The position numbers were made by a program, and so were the translations under genes. From NCBI GenBank assembly GCA_008508345.1, contig QNGE01000433.1, positions 42,697 through 106,696 on the forward strand: 64,000 bases of DNA. Reading direction: 5' to 3'. The DNA is from Paragonimus westermani (Eukaryota > Platyhelminthes > Trematoda > Plagiorchiida > Troglotrematidae). The notes under the pieces are model-generated. The model saw only the letters and a list, made by a program, of their open reading frames with translations. It did not search any database and had not been told where the DNA came from. Positions 59,143 through 64,000 of the stretch are shown here, one piece after another (within the stretch, counting starts at the first letter, position 1; each line of letters opens with the position of its first letter).

Positions 59143-59178
59143 TGGGGCGCACCCCACAAACTCTCCTCAACGTTGAGG
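59143..59178. repeat. Two adjacent short hairpins
   Basis: TGGGGCGCACCCCA (59143-59156; 5-bp stem, 4-nt loop) is followed after 8 bp by the perfect 14-bp palindrome CCTCAACGTTGAGG (59165-59178). They sit in a GC-rich patch (about 58910-59260) of unknown origin. Confidence 0.7.
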
Positions 59179-60710
59179 GAGCGTCTGCTGACGATTCGGT
59201 TACCCAGCCGCCTGCCACTTCCACTGGGAGATCAACTGTGCATGGCACGGGTAACTAACCGGGTGAATGTCACCTAGTTGTCAAAGGACAGGAGGAACCT
59301 AAATCTACCACTTTTGGTAAAGAGAATAATGAAGGACCGTCTGGTAACAGAGAACTGGAGTAATCAAGAAACACAATGTAACAGGTTATATGAGACGACC
59401 TGACGTTGATAATAAAGTATCGCAACCAGAAGAAATCCGAACTTAATTCGTCTGTGAAAAGTGTCCAGTGAAAGTACAAGAACCTGTACAGCGTGATAAT
59501 TTTGTAGGTGGAAACTTTCGTTTCTGCTCATTTTTACTGAAGTTAGTAACATTACGTTTAACTGGTAGCTGAACATGTGAGAATTACAGTGGAACGAAAT
59601 GCAAGAAGAGTGGTTAACTTATACGGATTTAAGCATTTCATTGGTCACACAACAAAAGGGAGAGCAGGGTGAATCACACTCGGGGGTGGTTAAAAAATGG
59701 CGACGAGCACAGTCTATGAACTGAAGATTCCATCGGGTGTATCGTGCACATCAGTGATCACACGATAGAATAACATCTTATATTGGTTCCGGAATTCAAC
59801 CGAACTATTACTGGATCAGATGTCTTTGGAAACAGTTGAGACTAAGTTTGACCCCAAATTACATATGTTTGATGCTAAGTACGAATATTTATATCTAACC
59901 AACGTGTTGGAACTCAGAATAGCCAAGTACACAGTTACGGTTTGCTACATTCAGAATGCTCCACGGTGCAGTCAAGACACGGAAAGTATGAACAACTGTA
60001 CTTGGCTCGAACACAGAAACCCCTAAGAAACTCAGAAGTTTAAACAGCATGGATACGAAAGGCTGACAATCTATCTTGGAAAGGTGGCTGGTAGACACTT
60101 ACTTGATATACTGAATGAGACAGTGTAAAAAAATGAAGGGTTCTTATGGGTTGCCGCGTAAATTTTTGAAAGTTAAACCAATTACTAAGAAATACATCTG
60201 TTCCAATGCTATCGGTAGCTGAAATTTTTGAAAAAACTAAGACTCAAAGTTATTCCTGGCTGTCGACTGGCCGTCAAACCATCGGCACAAAGCAGTCAAG
60301 CTAGAAGATTGAGAAGTGGCATTCAAAGTCCGAACGGAATTTCGTTAATTTAAACAAAATCAGTTCTGTCTATGAAGAGTACCCTTGAAAATCTAAGTGG
60401 TAACGAAATTATTGAAAGGAATGAACATGAGGAACTGTGTGCAAAGACCATTTCGTGTTATACAGTAAACCAATGCAGCAGTATGCGGTATATGTGACGG
60501 GCGTGTTGGAATAGATTCATGGGATAGGTTTATGCATAAATGTATTCATGTCCTGATTGAAAAAGAAACGATTGATGCATCTGGCCGTAAAAGTGACAGA
60601 GTTTAGTCATGCCATTGTCAGAAAAATTTACCACACCCAAGGAAAATCGGTTGATCAACTCCAAACATGGACTCAGATAATTCTGTGGTCCCGTAAGATC
60701 TCACTGTTTA

Positions 60711-61140
60711 ATGTTAAGCTATTTCCAAGAAATCATATTGCCGTTTTGTGACGAATCACTCCGAAGCTGGAGTTTCGAGTTAACTTTGAAACTCTTAGAG
60801 ATTGGCAAAAATTCCACATTATCCCCGATTGTCAAAATTGACGTACTCGGGACGTTCTACGCTGGAAGGATATATGGGTTGTATGATCGGGTTTTGAACT
60901 CAACAGAACAGAACTAGTTGACGGCTGAGTTAGAGAGCTCAGTGATAGTGATTGAGTGCTGGACAAATGCAGGATATATCTAGCGGGCCATACCTATCAT
61001 TTGAAGGCTGGTCACAATCCGATGGAGATAACTAAGACTACTGAGGATATATAGGGAAATGTGGCTCACTGGACCCTTCATTTATTTGAGAACTAGTAAG
61101 CAGCTAATTATGTAGTGGGAGAAAAAATCAAGCAGCAAAT
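60711..61140 (+). pseudogene. Ty3/gypsy RNase H relic
   Basis: The frame to 60917 ends in 'YDRVLNSTEQN', the 'YASR.LN.TEQNYS' block of RNase H. After the stop it continues 'LTAELESSVIVIECW', the 'T.E.E.LA.V.A' helix. About 60970-61130 another frame gives 'YLAGHTYHLKAGHNPMEIT' (usual form 'YL.G..F...TDH.PL.W'), then 'GNVAHWTLHLFEN' (GR.ARW.L.LQE) and 'YVVGEK' (Y.PG..N). The catalytic T-D-H is A-G-H here, so the enzyme would be dead even without the stops. Confidence 0.7.
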
Positions 61141-61571
61141 GAGTCATCTCGAATCATTAAAAAGAATGACTTCTGAAACTTATCCTCAGGGGGAGCAACG
61201 TCATTTTGCAGCTAAATTCGTGAACAGTAAGGAAATTACAATCCTGAAGTTGACATAGTCGTTTTTAGACAAAAAAATCAACTATTTAAAATAACTAGCA
61301 AAACGTGCAGCTATGGCTCCTCCGTTCTTAATTGGGGCGGCTTTAAGTAAAGCACTCCAGTGTCCTGGCTTAAAAACTGAACACTGAGAGCATATAAGTT
61401 TTTAGGAGAAGAGAGTAACGTTCCACGTGTTAACAAGCCAATAACGGCAGCGGTTGAGTGCACGTTACTACACGGCGTTTAACATAGTTGAAGCTGTGGT
61501 CGACGATTGGGAGCCTGTGGCCAGTATGGATTAGTGGAACTTTCCCAACCATAAGGTAAATCAATCAGTAC

Positions 61572-61830
61572 GTGATCATTGTGACTGAAGAATGTTCCGT
61601 TTTGGTCGAAGCGACGAACATCCCGGACGAGAATATCATCACTGTAAGTGAATCAACGCCGGGTACATGCATCAAATCACAGTATGTCAATAATCATTTT
61701 TACGGATTAAGGTTCATGTTTCAAACAAAAGAACTTCGAAATTTCGCCAAAAAACTGAAAAACAAGCGATGTCATATTATGTCTCGTTACTCACAAACGA
61801 ATGGGATGATTGAATAGATCAATCGAAGCA
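61572..61830 (+). pseudogene. Ty3/gypsy integrase core relic
   Basis: The frame runs 'VLVEATNIPDENIITVSE' (W.EA.PI.D..A.TV), 'FMFQTKELRNFAKKL' (the F.S.E...F...L segment after the second catalytic Asp) and 'SRYSQTNGMIE' (P.HPQ.NG..ER), then a stop and 'INRS'. The final catalytic Glu is present, while the expected second Asp (SD.G) is replaced in 'VNNHFYG'. Decayed beyond function. Confidence 0.7.
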
Positions 61831-62032
61831 GTGAAAAATGATTAGTTGTGAAGAAGGAAAACTGGAAAACGACACTCACATTGTGTTAAGAACTCACTGT
61901 ATCCCCCACCGGCTGTTGAGAATAAATTGAATTTTTGACGTACGTGGTATGGGTATGTGAGCATTGTGGATCCAGCAACGGTAATAAAGACGTGCCCACA
62001 ATAGACATAAATCAATAAATTAGCACTCGAAA

Positions 62033-62285
62033 ATGGCTCAGGTGCTGATGAAGGAAGGAGTACTCAGTAAGCCGGAGAAGATAAGTGGCAGGCACATCAA
62101 AATGACTCGACCGCACAACGTGAAAATTGATGTGACAGAAAAATGGGATCTCCTTCTTTTCAACGCAACCACAACGAAAATGAGACGGTTAGAGGAAGTG
62201 GACCTGTTTGAAGTGAACTGGAAGGTAAAGGGAAACGGCGATCACAGGGTAACCAACTAAACAGTTTCAGTGGGCCCATTGAGTT
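62033..62285 (+). pseudogene. Ty3/gypsy integrase C-terminal relic
   Basis: This frame lies about 200 bp after the integrase core. It is Lys/Arg-rich and ends with 'VKGNGDHRVTN', resembling the 'V.VKG....RRGD..VTRN.S' end of the integrase C-terminal region (SH3-like/GPY-type). Similarity is confined to this end. The assignment rests mainly on position and on this short block. Confidence 0.45.
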
Positions 62286-62339
62286 TTTGATAGAAGTGGG
62301 AAGCAGCGGTTTTAAGTGTTCTGTACACAGTTACAGGTG

Positions 62340-62564
62340 TTGATGTGGTGTGAGTGAAGCCATCAAAGAGTGTTGCCGTGCAAACCAAGGTTGTTTAACC
62401 TGCTGTTTTACTCGATCAAACGGCTTAGCAAAATCAAGATACGCAAAACTCACTACTGTGCTATGGTTAGATGGTACGATCCGTCGGGGAACTCGACTAA
62501 AAATAAATTCGTGAGTTGAGGGAGGTACGTGAACGTCAAAAAGAATTAACGAACAAGAAGGCAA
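62340..62564 (-). pseudogene. Non-LTR reverse transcriptase motif-A relic
   Basis: A minus-strand frame reads 'VVSFAYLDFAKPFDRV', which is RT motif A of CR1/Jockey-type non-LTR elements (V.Y.DF.KAFD.V) with the catalytic Asp and the following F-D preserved. The flanking sequence has lost recognisable similarity, though 'HEFIFSR' upstream may be the 'QHGF..GRS' block. It ends at the 3' edge of the Ty3/gypsy relic and lies in the opposite orientation. Confidence 0.6.
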
Positions 62565-62569
62565 TGTAA

Positions 62570-63400
62570 GACTAAGTCTTTCGTAGGGGAGGGTTGTAAT
62601 GACTTACTCATATTATTAGCGAGTAGTAAGTTTTCTAAAAGTAATCGCCCAGTAATACTTCCATGATTTGTAGGGAGGAAAACATCAGGTTACAACTCAC
62701 CTCATGCACACAAACTAGTGGATGATTCTCTCGTATTTTATTGCAAATCAAATCGCCTGTTGAACAGCTGAGTTGAAAACCAGTAATTCAGTCGGTCGCA
62801 AACGAGACTTAGCGTATGTAGTGATGATTTCTATATAGCCCATACCTGTTCCTGTAATACCGTAATCCTTAGTGTGAACACTTTTTTTAGATGTCATAAG
62901 TTTCATCGACTACTATCTGTTTTTGAATCGAGTTAGTTGTCCAAACAACTAATTCAAATTGCCAAACATCAGTGCAGTTCACAATGAAGCAACAGAAATT
63001 CGTAAGACATTCATGCAAACTATGAGTATTACAAAATCTTCATCAGTATAATTCTAATGATGTGGAATGGGCTGAAAACTTGTCCGATGTGATTACATTT
63101 TTACTTCGCCCGGTGTCAACAAATAAACACTTTAGTTTACGTCCTAAACCGTTCGAAATAAACGAATGATTAATATTATGGTTAGTGAACAGATAAGGCT
63201 TTAGATGTGCTTATATAGAAATATTTATGGATAAACTGAGAAACAAAAATCCTACGGGACATTCCATTGTAATACCATCTCAAGTAGATTCCAGTAGTTT
63301 TTCCGGACGAGAAAATTAGTAGTGCAAATTAACGATCCAAAAATGCTGCATATTTTGACAGGTCAACTGCTGAAATTTGCTTAAAAATTCGGAATCTGCT
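62570..63400. other. Unannotated stretch, no recognisable feature
   Basis: AT-rich with no frame of note and no repeat-family match. It may hold the missing 5' part of the minus-strand LINE relic at 62.3-62.6 kb in unrecognisable form. Confidence 0.4.
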
Positions 63401-63406
63401 TGTGTT

Positions 63407-63492
63407 TTAGCTCGTCAGTAGAAAACGGTCAAGAATAAAACTCTACTCCATGTTTTGCCAAATCAGCCGTATTGACCAGTGGCAAGGCATAA
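63407..63492 (-). repeat. Possible eroded SINE copy, minus strand
   Basis: 'agctcgtcagtag' followed 50-60 bp later by 'atcagccgtattgaccagtggc' is collinear with the 'agctcgtcagtagtgc...aatcgcgttgaccactgcgcc' blocks of the SINE at 53.23 kb. Everything between is badly diverged. Confidence 0.4.
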
Positions 63493-64000
63493 CAAGGATG
63501 AAAATTAAGTTCGATGCCGATTTTCAAAATGAAACGGCCCAAAAATTTAGCTGGCTCAAGAAGCTCTTATCAGCTATGAATTGTTGTTAAATTAAAATCA
63601 TTTTCTTATATCATTTACATCACAACAGCTTTTGCTACAGTTTTATGTCAACAATGTTATCAGGTTCACAAACAAGCTAGTATTGTAGGAATGTTCGACT
63701 TTCGTTCACTCCAAAATCACGAACTGTGATCTGAGCAGTAACGCTGATTGTAGGCACGGGTGGGAATGAACCGTTATGACCAATACTCAAATCAAGCAAT
63801 GTTTGGTGTGTAACTATTCAAGCATACAGTAAGGAACAGTTTTTTCTATGAGGGAGAGGACCACCACACAATAACTGTTTCAATGTCATACGATAACGTT
63901 ACTGTAGAGCAGTGCCAAACCGCGTTAACATATTACAGCTGTTCGTTTTGTCATATATCGCTCCAGGAAAATGCAATGTGCTCCCTTACGATGTTCATCT

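Larger units (their letters stand above)
60440..62290 (+). mobile_element. Degenerate Ty3/gypsy-type LTR retrotransposon pol
   Basis: Plus-strand fragments in several frames follow pol order: the worn end of RT (about 60440-60560), RNase H (about 60780-61140), integrase core (about 61570-61830) and integrase C-terminal region (62033-62280). Stops and frame changes occur throughout. Neither gag, protease nor LTRs could be recognised upstream or downstream, so the copy is truncated as well as decayed. The RNase H-like and integrase-like wording is that of the Ty3/gypsy group. Confidence 0.7.

Noticed and set aside
1..64000. CRISPR arrays, operons, bacterial promoters or terminators
   Set aside because: No regularly spaced repeats or prokaryotic gene layout; the window is eukaryotic nuclear DNA.

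Overview
The window looks like gene-poor, repeat-rich nuclear DNA from an animal, most probably a digenean trematode (flatworm). The clues are the wording of the retroelement relics (non-LTR reverse transcriptase pieces with YLGS, 'RRCVRSIAGIGW' and 'TWHRG' blocks), two Penelope-like elements, one Ty3/gypsy relic, a tRNA-like SINE family, no prokaryotic gene organisation, and many short broken frames with no continuous long ORF (the longest is about 150 codons). The species cannot be fixed from the sequence. No complete protein-coding gene, rRNA or confident functional tRNA was found.

Layout. 1-8.4 kb is mostly featureless, with two eroded SINE copies (2.6 and 3.6 kb). 8.4-12.1 kb holds two dead non-LTR retrotransposons of different lineages lying head to head: a minus-strand one (8.53-10.9 kb) and a plus-strand one (11.3-12.1 kb). 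13.47-13.85 kb is a near full-length SINE. A hammerhead-ribozyme-like hairpin sits at 17.53 kb. 24.07-26.25 kb is a Penelope-like element whose reverse transcriptase relic lies between two 340-bp inverted arms. More SINE copies lie at 26.5, 31.2, 37.0, 53.2, 53.65 and 63.4 kb. 37.6-38.35 kb is a second, different Penelope-like element (minus strand) that keeps a GIY-YIG-type endonuclease piece. Non-LTR reverse transcriptase relics lie at 39.5, 47.1, 50.6-51.1 and 62.3-62.6 kb (all minus strand). 60.4-62.3 kb is a decayed Ty3/gypsy pol.

Possible host exons are few and tentative. Two minus-strand segments (31.84-32.04 and 34.31-34.49 kb) are bounded by good splice signals. An exon-like frame at 56.15 kb resembles the catalytic C-terminal block of RluA-family RNA pseudouridine synthases. 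Some short frames have signal-peptide-like or membrane segments (41.75, 44.67, 46.2 kb). These are consistent with one or more genes with long introns crossing the window, but no gene could be assembled.

The most notable items are the hammerhead-like hairpin with its self-complementary ACGT in place of stem III, the Penelope-like element framed by equal-length inverted arms, and a SINE family whose tRNA-like promoter module lies well inside the element.
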